Positions 1-5,673 of a stretch of 8,264 nt of DNA are shown piece by piece. The position numbers and the translations under genes are program-made. The notes beneath the pieces were generated by a model. The model was not told the DNA's origin. It was given only the letters and a program-made list of their open reading frames with translations, and made no database searches. Origin of the DNA: Planctomycetaceae bacterium (lineage in GTDB: Bacteria; Planctomycetota; Planctomycetia; Planctomycetales; Planctomycetaceae); contig JAEUIG010000260.1 of assembly GCA_016795125.1 (NCBI GenBank), positions 1 to 8,264 on the forward strand. Direction: 5' to 3'. The stretch's first letter is position 1. Each line of letters begins with the position of its first letter.

Positions 1-1
1 C

Positions 2-1063
2 GATCTGGCTTCGGCACAGGCGCTCAGCAGCGACCTCGCCCAGCTGCTGGGCGAAGAGCAGATTTACCGCATCGATCACTACCTCGGCAAAGAGACCGTC
101 CAGAACATGCTGCTGTTCCGGTTCGGCAATGCCATTTTCGAGCCGCTGCTGACCCGGACCCATGTCGACAACGTGCAGATTACCGTCGGGGAAACGCAGG
201 GGCTCGAGCGGGGACGCGGCGGCTACTACGACCAGTCCGGTGCGCTCCGCGACGTGCTGCAGAACCACGTTCTGCAGCTGCTCTGCCTGGTGGCGATGGA
301 GCCGCCCTCGATGTTCCAGGCCGAATACATTCGCAACGAAAAGCTGAAGGTGCTGCAGGCGCTGCGTCCCGGCGGCGACGGCCGCGTGGACGACTGGGCG
401 ATCGCCGGCCAGTATGCGGCGGCGGCCATCAACGGCCAGCGCGTGAAGGCCTACGTCGATGAAGACCGGGTGGCCCCCGATTCGCGGACGGAAACCTTCG
501 TCGCGATGGAAGTCATGATCGACAACTGGCGGTGGGCCGGCGTGCCGTTCTACCTGCGAACCGGCAAGCGACTGGCGTCGCGGGTCACCGAGGTGTCGGT
601 GCAGTTCAAGCTGCCGCCGCTGCACCTGTTCTCCACGGTCGAGTGCGAAGGCTCGATGTGCGACCTCGTGGAAGCACGGCCGAACAGCCTCGTGTTTCGC
701 ATCCAGCCGCAGGAATCGATCTCCCTCGGTTTTGCCGCCAAACGACCGGGCATGCAGTACCAGGTCCAGCCGGTGGACATGGACTTCCACTACAGCGATT
801 CATTCGGCGAGGTGCCGGAAGCCTACGAACGCCTGCTGCTGGATGTGATGCGCGGTGATTCCACGCTGTTCACACGCAGCGACGAACTGGAAGCGGCGTG
901 GAAATTCGTCGATCCAGTACTGGATCGCTGGAAGCAGCCGGATCATCGGCCGGAGCTGTACCCGGCCGGCGGCTGGGGACCGAAGGGCGCGCTGCAGCTG
1001 CTCAATCGCAGCGGCCGCGTCTGGCGGAATCCAAAGCCGGAACCGGTGTCAGCGGTGTCTTGA
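2..1063 (+). CDS. zwf: Glucose-6-phosphate 1-dehydrogenase, C-terminal part (5' end outside window)
   Basis: Cytoplasmic enzyme oxidising glucose 6-phosphate to 6-phosphogluconolactone with NAD(P)+, the first step of the oxidative pentose phosphate pathway. The open frame enters from the left edge and gives 353 residues; the family is usually about 490-510, so roughly 150 N-terminal residues with the Rossmann nucleotide-binding fold are missing. The substrate-binding signature RIDHYLGKE is at visible residues 23-31. The catalytic-base histidine lies in LQNH (visible residue 89), 63 residues later, close to the spacing in Leuconostoc G6PDH. YLRTGKRL and the C-terminal YPAGGWGP segment are also typical. 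The ATG at 107 is internal, because conserved sequence continues upstream of it. The gene ends at TGA 1061-1063 and converges with the aldolase gene 62 bases away. Identification is secure; any partner genes lie upstream, outside the window. Confidence 0.96.
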   Translation, partial: DLASAQALSSDLAQLLGEEQIYRIDHYLGKETVQNMLLFRFGNAIFEPLLTRTHVDNVQITVGETQGLERGRGGYYDQSGALRDVLQNHVLQLLCLVAMEPPSMFQAEYIRNEKLKVLQALRPGGDGRVDDWAIAGQYAAAAINGQRVKAYVDEDRVAPDSRTETFVAMEVMIDNWRWAGVPFYLRTGKRLASRVTEVSVQFKLPPLHLFSTVECEGSMCDLVEARPNSLVFRIQPQESISLGFAAKRPGMQYQVQPVDMDFHYSDSFGEVPEAYERLLLDVMRGDSTLFTRSDELEAAWKFVDPVLDRWKQPDHRPELYPAGGWGPKGALQLLNRSGRVWRNPKPEPVSAVS

Positions 1064-1094
1064 ACAGAATCCGGAAGTCCGCGCGACCTTCAGC

Positions 1095-1108
1095 ATCCGA
1101 CTTCGGAT
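1095..1108. repeat. Short dyad in the convergent intergenic gap
   Basis: ATCCGA and TCGGAT face each other across two bases, between the ends of zwf and the aldolase gene. The gap contains several TCCG-type words (around 1070, 1096, 1110 and 1117), which looks like a decayed short repeat. No T-run follows on either strand, so it is not a convincing intrinsic terminator. Confidence 0.3.
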
Positions 1109-1125
1109 TTCCGACGTCCGTTGCT

Positions 1126-2064
1126 TCAGGCTCGCACCGCCGTCATCTGCCGGTCCAGCAGTCCCAGGTCCAGGAGATGCTGTTTGATCGATGCGCTCTT
1201 CTCGGCGGACAGGGAGCGGAGCGGTTCAGCGAGTCGTCCGCTGCAAACGCCCACGCACTCGAGAGCGCACTTGAGTCCCGTCAGGTAGCCGGACGGGGGA
1301 TCGCCGACGGAATACAGTTTCGAGGCGAGCCGGAGGACGCGGTGCTGCAGCTTGTGGATGGTAGCGAGGTCGCCTGCCGCAGCGGCGTTGTACAACTCGA
1401 CATACAGTTCCGGGTACAGGTTGGCCCCGCCGCAGATGCCGCCTCGTCCGCCGACGAGGACCGATTCGGCCAGCAGTTCTTCCGGACCGATGAAGACGTG
1501 GAATGACGGGCGTTCCTGGGCCAGCTGCACGATCTGGTTGAAGTACAGCATGTTGCCGGAGCTGTCCTTCAGGCCGGCGATGCGCGGGTGATGCAGCAAT
1601 TGCCGGACGGTGTCGACGTCAAAGGCCACCTTGCTGTGGCTCGGCATGTTGTAGAGGAACAAGGGCAGCTCGCAATCGGCCGCCAATGCCTCGATGTAGG
1701 CCCGCAGGTCGGCCTGATGAATCGGGAAATAGGGAGGCGGGGCGGCGACGATCGCATCGGCCCGCTCCGCGGCGGCGAAACCGGCCAGTTCGATCGAGTC
1801 CACGAGGGATGTGTCGGTGATGCCGACCAGGACCTTGATTCGGTGATTGACGATGGCGGTGGCCTGGGAAACCAGTTCCCGCTTGAGCCGTTCGGTCAGG
1901 CTGGGCGCTTCTCCCGTGGTCCCGAGCAGGAACACGCCCTGAACGCCGCCGGCGATCACGCGTTCGAGCAGGCGCTCCAGTCCCGGAACGTCGAGCTGAT
2001 CGCGGCCGGCGAGCGGCGTGACCAAGGGCACAATGATTCCGCGAAACAACGAGGTACTGGGCAT
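1126..2064 (-). CDS. DapA-superfamily (dihydrodipicolinate synthase/N-acetylneuraminate lyase) aldolase
   Basis: A class I, Schiff-base-forming (beta/alpha)8-barrel lyase that joins or splits pyruvate with an aldehyde. From the ATG at 2064 it has 312 residues, normal for the family. GTTGE lies at residues 48-52, the catalytic tyrosine in LYNMPS at Y138, and the Schiff-base lysine in GLKDSSGN at K166, followed by a glycine-rich GGRGGICGGA at 205-214. In E. coli DapA the segment after YNVPS is R-T-G, and that arginine binds the substrate carboxylate. Here it reads YNMPSHSK, so the arginine is replaced by histidine. True lysine-pathway DHDPS is therefore unlikely, and a sugar-acid or hydroxy-oxo-acid aldolase is more probable; the substrate cannot be read from sequence. 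An in-frame GTG at 2121 would add 19 residues unlike the family, so the ATG before PSTSLFRGIIVPLVTPL is preferred. Neither start has a clear Shine-Dalgarno. It converges with zwf. Confidence 0.93.
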   Translation of the reverse strand: MPSTSLFRGIIVPLVTPLAGRDQLDVPGLERLLERVIAGGVQGVFLLGTTGEAPSLTERLKRELVSQATAIVNHRIKVLVGITDTSLVDSIELAGFAAAERADAIVAAPPPYFPIHQADLRAYIEALAADCELPLFLYNMPSHSKVAFDVDTVRQLLHHPRIAGLKDSSGNMLYFNQIVQLAQERPSFHVFIGPEELLAESVLVGGRGGICGGANLYPELYVELYNAAAAGDLATIHKLQHRVLRLASKLYSVGDPPSGYLTGLKCALECVGVCSGRLAEPLRSLSAEKSASIKQHLLDLGLLDRQMTAVRA

Positions 2065-2434
2065 GGAACCGGCGGGAACGATCGGCAGATGAACGGGCAG
2101 GGGAGCGCACAACGGCGTCACGGAGATATGTCGTCTCGCGTGCGATTCTGCGCAAGTAATTAACGGTTATACGTCATGATCGGACCAAGATACAGGTGTA
2201 CGGGCGCAATGAGCGATGTGCGCCGCTATGGCCCGTTTATCACCCAGGGTGATACGTTGGCCTTCGATGTCCACCTGTGGTGCCCGCGAAGCGGCCCGCA
2301 ACGCCCACCGACCCGGTCAATATACCCTACGCAATTCGCGCCGATATTGAAACACTGCCCGGAGCGATAACCAGCAGTGTCCCGACCCGTCCTGACCGGG
2401 CCGGGACGAAATCGCAGATCCCGGAAATAAAAAA
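2065..2434. other. Non-coding region upstream of the aldolase gene
   Basis: No frame here resembles a protein family, and the short open frames on both strands overlap palindromes. It presumably carries the promoter and leader of the aldolase gene. AT-rich patches around 2155-2175 and 2320-2330 are possible promoter sites, but no well-spaced -35/-10 pair stands out. It contains the operator-like palindrome at 2238-2254. A nested hairpin lies at 2379-2407: GTCCCG with CGGGAC outside, CCCG with CGGG inside, and one mismatch between them, with no T-run on either side. Confidence 0.5.
2238..2254. promoter_or_regulatory. Operator-like perfect palindrome
   Basis: TATCACCC and GGGTGATA are exact inverted copies around one central A. 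The size and symmetry suit a binding site for a dimeric regulator. It lies about 175 bases upstream of the aldolase start. It does not match operator consensus sequences that I recognise (CIRCE, NrdR box). A small RNA hairpin is unlikely, since the loop would be a single base. Function is inferred only. Confidence 0.35.
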
Positions 2435-2458
2435 CCCCGGCGTCGTACGACGCCGGGG
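2425..2458 (-). terminator. Intrinsic (rho-independent) terminator, minus strand
   Basis: CCCCGGCGTCGT followed directly by ACGACGCCGGGG (2435-2458) is a perfect 24-base GC-rich inverted repeat. On the minus strand it is followed by six Ts, an A and three Ts (2434 down to 2425). On the plus strand no T-run follows, so it works leftward. It ends a transcript coming from higher coordinates: either the HAD phosphatase operon, with a 3' UTR of nearly 500 bases, or a separate RNA from 2460-2820. A second hairpin lies just ahead of it at 2462-2484. Confidence 0.85.
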
Positions 2459-2461
2459 CCG

Positions 2462-2484
2462 TTCTGCACCAACGGGGTGCAGAA
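2462..2484 (-). repeat. Inverted repeat just ahead of the terminator
   Basis: TTCTGCACC and GGTGCAGAA are perfect 9-bp arms around a 5-base loop, only three bases from the terminator stem. On the minus strand this makes a tandem pair of hairpins before the T-run. It may stabilise the RNA 3' end or be part of the structured RNA candidate. Confidence 0.6.
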
Positions 2485-2739
2485 GCGCGGAGGTACTCAT
2501 TGCGGCAATGCCAGCGACCATTCCCGTACGCGGGGTCTGGCACGAATGCTGGCGCAATATGGCCGGCAACTTTGGAGGGAAAACTGCGGGTATGGCCGCG
2601 GCCTCAACGGACGCGACGGCAGAGTGCCTGAACCGGCAGCCCGTGAAAGTGGTGCGCGCAGCTCACGGCCGTGCCCGCAACGAGACCGTGAGCGCGGCCG
2701 CCACAGGGCGCCAGCGCTGGGTGGGCGATGATTATCGGG

Positions 2740-2792
2740 CGTCCGGCCGCGTCTGATCGATTCGCCAAGGAGTGTTTCGATCGGGCCGGACG
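2740..2792. repeat. Two-segment long inverted repeat
   Basis: CGTCCGGCC (2740-2748) pairs perfectly with GGCCGGACG (2784-2792). Inside it GATCGA (2755-2760) pairs with TCGATC (2777-2782), leaving a 6/1 internal loop and a 16-base apical loop. Fifteen nested base pairs in non-coding DNA suggest an RNA structure rather than chance. No T-run follows on either strand, so it is not a terminator. Confidence 0.55.
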
Positions 2793-2950
2793 AAGCGGAA
2801 GATCCTTCCGTTGTGTGAGTCCTGTTGCTCCGCGCGCATCAACGCATCGGATTCAACACTCCAGGCCCCGGGAGGTTTCGCTCTCGATCCAGAAATTTGC
2901 GACACACGTCATAATTCGTGACGATCGCAGTCTTTGGAGCAGTTGAGTCC

Positions 2951-3565
2951 TCATTCAGCAGCCAGGTCCACTCCATATTCCACTAACTGTTGGCGAAACG
3001 TCGTCGCATCCGTGAACACCCCCGAGTTCAATCCGCTGCGCCGTCCGGCGGAGACATAATCGGCGATATCGTCCGTGTAGAAACACTCGGGCGGCGTGTA
3101 TCTTGCGCAATCGATCGCTCTCTGGAAGATGGCCGCTTCCGGCTTCACGGCCCTCACTTCGTACGACAGCACGCAATCGTCAAACTTCCCCAGGACGTCG
3201 TAATGTGACTGGATCCACCGGACGTGGACCGAGTTCGTGTTGGACAGCAGCACCAGCCGGAATCCCCGTCGCCGCAATTCGTCGACGATCCGCAGCATCG
3301 GTTCGTTCGGGGTGAAGATGTCCCCCAGGGCACGATCGAGCTGGTCCCGATCAAACGTCGCGTCGAGCCTTCGTTCGAGTTCGGCCCGCAATTCCGTTTC
3401 CGAGACGTCGCCGCGTTCAAAACGCGTGCCGAGATCGTCGTCGATGAACACCCGCCGGACATCGTCCGCGGATTTCGCGCAGAGCGCGCCGACCTGGGCG
3501 AACATCCGCTCGTGCGAAAACAGCAGGAGCACGTTGCCGAGATCGAAGATGAAGGTCTTGAGCAT
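2951..3565 (-). CDS. HAD-superfamily hydrolase, YihX-like sugar-phosphate phosphatase
   Basis: Probable cytoplasmic phosphatase of HAD subfamily IA, 204 residues from the ATG at 3565. Motif I is FDLGNVL with nucleophile D8; as in E. coli YihX the usual second aspartate is glycine (DLG). Motif II is LLSNTN with S108, motif III is VKPEAAIF with K141, and motif IV is FYTDDIADYV with D165 and D166. The helical cap lies between motifs I and II. LLSNTN followed by an HxxW-like segment resembles YihX, an alpha-D-glucose-1-phosphate phosphatase, but other small phosphosugars are equally possible. A TTG at 3586 would add seven residues and starts inside a repeat, so the ATG before LKTFIFDLG is preferred. 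The gene is downstream of the RlmJ/VOC gene with an 81-base gap carrying an inverted repeat. The next terminator on its strand is at 2425-2458. Confidence 0.9.
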   Translation of the reverse strand: MLKTFIFDLGNVLLLFSHERMFAQVGALCAKSADDVRRVFIDDDLGTRFERGDVSETELRAELERRLDATFDRDQLDRALGDIFTPNEPMLRIVDELRRRGFRLVLLSNTNSVHVRWIQSHYDVLGKFDDCVLSYEVRAVKPEAAIFQRAIDCARYTPPECFYTDDIADYVSAGRRSGLNSGVFTDATTFRQQLVEYGVDLAAE

Positions 3566-3590
3566 GGCGAGATGGTCGATGGTCAATGGA

Positions 3591-3624
3591 CCATAGTCGA
3601 TGGAACCTTCTCCATCGACTATTG
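3591..3624. repeat. Imperfect inverted repeat between the RlmJ/VOC and HAD genes
   Basis: AGTCGATGGA (3595-3604) and TCCATCGACT (3611-3620) are perfect arms around ACCTTC. The pairing extends outward with one mismatch to 3591 and 3624. The neighbouring bases 3574-3594 repeat TCGATGG, TCAATGG and CCATAG words, and contain a further small dyad, TGGTC/GACCA. It looks like a unit of a dispersed short palindromic repeat family and may act as a processing or attenuation hairpin ahead of the HAD gene. No T-run is present. Confidence 0.6.
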
Positions 3625-3646
3625 GTAATCCGCCATCAGCCTTTTC

Positions 3647-4900
3647 TCACCTCGAATGTAGTGCGACTCGATTCCCTTCGCTGTCGAGAACAATCGCGCG
3701 GCGGCCATGCGGGGCGATGGAATGGGCGGGCGTTACCACCGTGCCTCCCTGGGGAATTACGGCGGCGACGGCGTCGTCCAGCCGGCCGTCACAGTTCAGG
3801 TAGATGAGCACGCCGTGATCAGATGGCTGATCACCCATGCCGGTGACCAGGCAGCCGCCAATCGCCTGTCCTTCGTGCGGCAGCACACCTAAGGCGAACC
3901 CCGGCCCCTCGTGCTTCTGGACCTCGCAGTTCAGGACGGAGTTGTAGAACCGGATTGCGCGATCGAGATCGAGACAGGGGATGTCGAACCAGACGACCTG
4001 GCTCTCTGTTGCATGAGCACTCATGGTTGCACCGTTACGCGGCAGAAGGGGCAGTAAGCCGGGATCGTGACGCATCGCCAAGTCTTCCTTCATAACTCGG
4101 CGAAGCCATTCCATCCATCCTTGAGTTTCAGGGAGCGCATTGACGATCGGTATGCCGTAGCCAATACCTATCCAGAACATCGAGCACTGACCAAACCAGA
4201 AGGAGCGCGCAGCAGCGGAGTTATTCGCAGCGGCCGATTTCAGCGATTCATCGAAAACTGATTGCAACACCTTTTTCTGGTGCGGCGCGGCACACCAGAA
4301 CCCGATCAGGCATGCCTGTTTTCTCCAGCAGGAGTTCAGTATGCCGAGAAGCGTGTCGAGGTCGATGCGGCCTAATGCCAATCCGCTGCTGTCGTCGGCA
4401 TAGGTGAACGGATCGATGACGAGTACCAACGAATCGTTCTGCGTAATCCAATCGAGCTTGAACTGAAAGCCGGAACACGCCGGCGTCACCCCGAACTCGG
4501 CAAGCGCGGATTCCAAGTCGGCACACGTCTCGTCATTGTGTTCCGTGACTCGGAACTCGACATTGCACTTACCGATTTTCGTCAACAGCATCGCTGCTTG
4601 GAGAACGCTTCCCGGATAAAGACCGTTGTGGTGGGATTCGGACCACCAGTCCTTCAGAAAACGCGTGAACCGACTTCCTCCTTGCCGCTCGGACGATTCT
4701 GGAATATCGGCAATCTTCACTTGTAGATTCTCGATGTGCGGCCTGCCGCCCGCCTGCTTTCGTGCCTCGTAGATTCCCGCACCAGCGTGCGTCTCCGCAT
4801 ACGTGAGCGAGTGCCACTCGGAGCAATGACTCAGCACTTCCGCGAGCAGCGAGTGTTTTAGCAATTCCCCGTCGTTGGCAGCGTTTTTGTCCTGCGGCAT
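3647..4900 (-). CDS. RlmJ-like methyltransferase domain fused to a VOC (glyoxalase/bleomycin-resistance-like) domain
   Basis: One open frame of 417 residues from the ATG at 4900; a GTG at 4912 would add four (numbering below is from the GTG). The N-terminal part, about residues 8-283, resembles E. coli RlmJ, the 23S rRNA m6A2030 methyltransferase. It has GELLKHSLL (15-23), the SAM-binding-like ETHAGAGIYEA (40-50), LYPGS (98-102) and VTEHN (122-126). The catalytic RlmJ DPPY reads DPFTY (167-171): aspartate kept, second proline lost, so rRNA methylation is uncertain. The C-terminal part (297-421) is a VOC domain starting MSAHATESQVVWFDIP with ALGVLPHEGQAIGGC and VLDSEGNRVALHSR. Such proteins usually stand alone at about 120-125 residues. 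The VOC part has its own ATG at 4024 and could also be translated separately. The start is 41 bases after the aspartic protease stop. I do not know a described protein with this fusion; function is unassigned. Confidence 0.8.
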   Translation of the reverse strand: MPQDKNAANDGELLKHSLLAEVLSHCSEWHSLTYAETHAGAGIYEARKQAGGRPHIENLQVKIADIPESSERQGGSRFTRFLKDWWSESHHNGLYPGSVLQAAMLLTKIGKCNVEFRVTEHNDETCADLESALAEFGVTPACSGFQFKLDWITQNDSLVLVIDPFTYADDSSGLALGRIDLDTLLGILNSCWRKQACLIGFWCAAPHQKKVLQSVFDESLKSAAANNSAAARSFWFGQCSMFWIGIGYGIPIVNALPETQGWMEWLRRVMKEDLAMRHDPGLLPLLPRNGATMSAHATESQVVWFDIPCLDLDRAIRFYNSVLNCEVQKHEGPGFALGVLPHEGQAIGGCLVTGMGDQPSDHGVLIYLNCDGRLDDAVAAVIPQGGTVVTPAHSIAPHGRRAIVLDSEGNRVALHSR

Positions 4901-4941
4901 GCCTTCAATCACTTTCGGGATGTCCGGACGCAGGTAAATCG

Positions 4942-5324
4942 CTATTCCTGGATGAGCACATCGACAAAAACGGCACCGTCCGCAACGATTTCCATCGTGA
5001 CCCGAGTTCCGACGAGCAACCGCATTCCGACAATCGCATCATTCACACCTTCCAGCACGTGAACTGCCCGTACACCACCGTGCCACATCACGTTGCCGCG
5101 GTAGGTGCTGAAAGACGTGCGACTGCCATCACCGAGAATCGCGGTACGGCGGCCACGGTGCGGCCAGGCGAGTCTGTCGAGCAGGTCAGATGGAAGCACC
5201 AGTTCGCCGTCAAAGCCCGTGTCAATCAGCGCATCGCATCGCATCGCTGGATGCTCCCATCGTCGGCAACGAGATCAATCGGGACGATCGCTTCAAGATT
5301 CGCGTTGACCGATCCAGCGATCAT
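4942..5324 (-). pseudogene. Retropepsin-like (clan AA) aspartic protease gene, frameshifted by a 5-bp repeat
   Basis: The C-terminal piece holds the aspartic protease motif LIDTGFDGELVLP, then ILGDGS and AIVGMRLL, as in small bacterial clan AA aspartic proteases of 110-130 residues. A lone open frame begins only at ATG 5244, seven residues before the DTG. The missing N-terminus is in another frame: ATG 5324 gives MIAGSVNANLEAIVPIDLV and so on, but stops at TGA 5226-5228 after 32 codons. The frames part within the GCATC x3 repeat at 5231-5245. Removing one unit joins them into one 125-residue protein (383 minus 5 bases is 126 codons including stop), with DTG at residues 33-35. The ATG at 5324 overlaps the upstream gene's stop as ATGA, confirming the original start. 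As written the full protein is not made, unless by slippage or by restart at 5244. Whether it is a dead gene, a phase-variable switch or a sequencing error is open. Confidence 0.85.
5231..5245. repeat. GCATC tandem repeat, three copies, inside the protease reading frame
   Basis: Three exact head-to-tail copies of GCATC (GATGC on the coding strand), followed by a partial GC. Two or five copies would keep the protease gene in frame; three copies break it. Short repeats like this change length by slipped-strand mispairing during replication. Confidence 0.9.
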
Positions 5325-5587
5325 TGTCGATTGTGGCCTCGGCGGACCTGATATGCCGCGTTTCTGCCGACTCGAGTTCCCCAAAAAACGCCTTCAGGGC
5401 GGCGGGACGCGAGACGGTCACTGGCTTCCAGATCGCTGTCCGCAATCTCATGGTCGCGCGACACGACGTCGAATACGACGAACCGACCGTATTCGCGAGA
5501 CTCGATTTCCGGTGTGATCCACCCGCGATAGATCGCCGCACCCAGCGAATCGATCGCTTCGGGGCCAAGCTGTGCAGGGGCAACCAT
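5321..5587 (-). CDS. Small protein of unknown function paired with an aspartic protease
   Basis: An 88-residue soluble, acidic protein with no signal peptide or membrane segment. The core GRFVVFDVVSRDHEIAD (34-50), then SDRLASRRPEGVFWGTRVG (56-74), recalls small proteins that I remember as often encoded directly upstream of clan AA aspartic proteases, typically with patterns like GKFVVIDxxTGDYEID and RxPxAxxYxxRVGY. That recollection has not been checked by a search. The stop codon overlaps the protease start (TGA inside ATGA, 5321-5324), which indicates translational coupling. The start ATG at 5587 has no clear Shine-Dalgarno and is 86 bases from the acs stop. The gene may form a two-gene unit with the protease, perhaps of toxin-antitoxin or regulatory type; function is not known. 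The overlapping open frame from 5583 lacks these features and is rejected. Confidence 0.75.
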   Translation of the reverse strand: MVAPAQLGPEAIDSLGAAIYRGWITPEIESREYGRFVVFDVVSRDHEIADSDLEASDRLASRRPEGVFWGTRVGRNAAYQVRRGHNRQ

Positions 5588-5673
5588 GTTCTGTTCCCGA
5601 ATGATTCGCGTGCGGAAATCCTCGCACAGCTATTGTAGCTCTCCGTTTCCTCCGTTACCTCCTGTTCAATTCC

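Larger units (their letters stand above)
2425..2810 (-). ncRNA. Candidate structured RNA or structured 3' UTR ending at an intrinsic terminator
   Basis: This stretch has no credible protein gene but several strong inverted repeats. In minus-strand order they are: TTCCG/CGGAA arms at 2796-2810; a two-part stem pairing 2784-2792 with 2740-2748 (9 bp) and 2777-2782 with 2755-2760 (6 bp); 2686-2693 with 2661-2668 (8 bp); and a nested element between about 2555 and 2500 in which ATTGCG pairs with CGCAAT around a TGCCAGACC/GGTC-TGGCA hairpin. Last comes a 9-bp hairpin at 2462-2484, followed at once by the terminator. Strand is inferred from the terminator. I found none of the conserved sequences of RNase P RNA, tmRNA or SRP RNA. 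The 5' end is unknown. GC-rich DNA forms stems by chance, so confidence is modest. Confidence 0.35.

Noticed and set aside
2065..2121. GTG start at 2121 for the aldolase
   Set aside because: It adds 19 residues not typical of the family; the ATG at 2064 leads directly into the conserved FRGIIVPLVTPL start.
898..2163. Plus-strand open frames opposite the aldolase gene (898-1506 and 1588-2163)
   Set aside because: Both are antisense shadows of the aldolase, and the first also overlaps the zwf end.
2379..2407. Nested GC hairpin considered as a second terminator
   Set aside because: No T-run follows on either strand.
2327..2569. Minus-strand open frame of 80 codons
   Set aside because: It reads through both hairpins and the T-run of the terminator, which a real gene would not do.
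2277..2756. Plus-strand open frame of 159 codons in the gene-free region
   Set aside because: It runs straight through the perfect terminator palindrome and several other hairpins, has low-complexity Arg/Ala/Gly-rich composition expected from GC-rich non-coding DNA, and matches no family I recognise.
2461..2820. RNase P RNA, tmRNA, SRP RNA or 6S RNA as the identity of the structured region
   Set aside because: The RNase P GAGGAAAG core, the SRP GGAAGGAAGCA loop and the tmRNA ends were not found on either strand; 6S could not be supported by a central bubble flanked by closing stems.
3224..3628. Plus-strand open frame opposite the HAD phosphatase
   Set aside because: The minus strand carries all four HAD motifs in order, so the plus-strand frame is a shadow.
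5293..5583. Alternative 96-codon minus-strand frame overlapping the 88-aa gene
   Set aside because: Arg/Ser-rich shadow composition. The 88-aa frame shows the conserved-looking pattern and the ATGA coupling to the protease.
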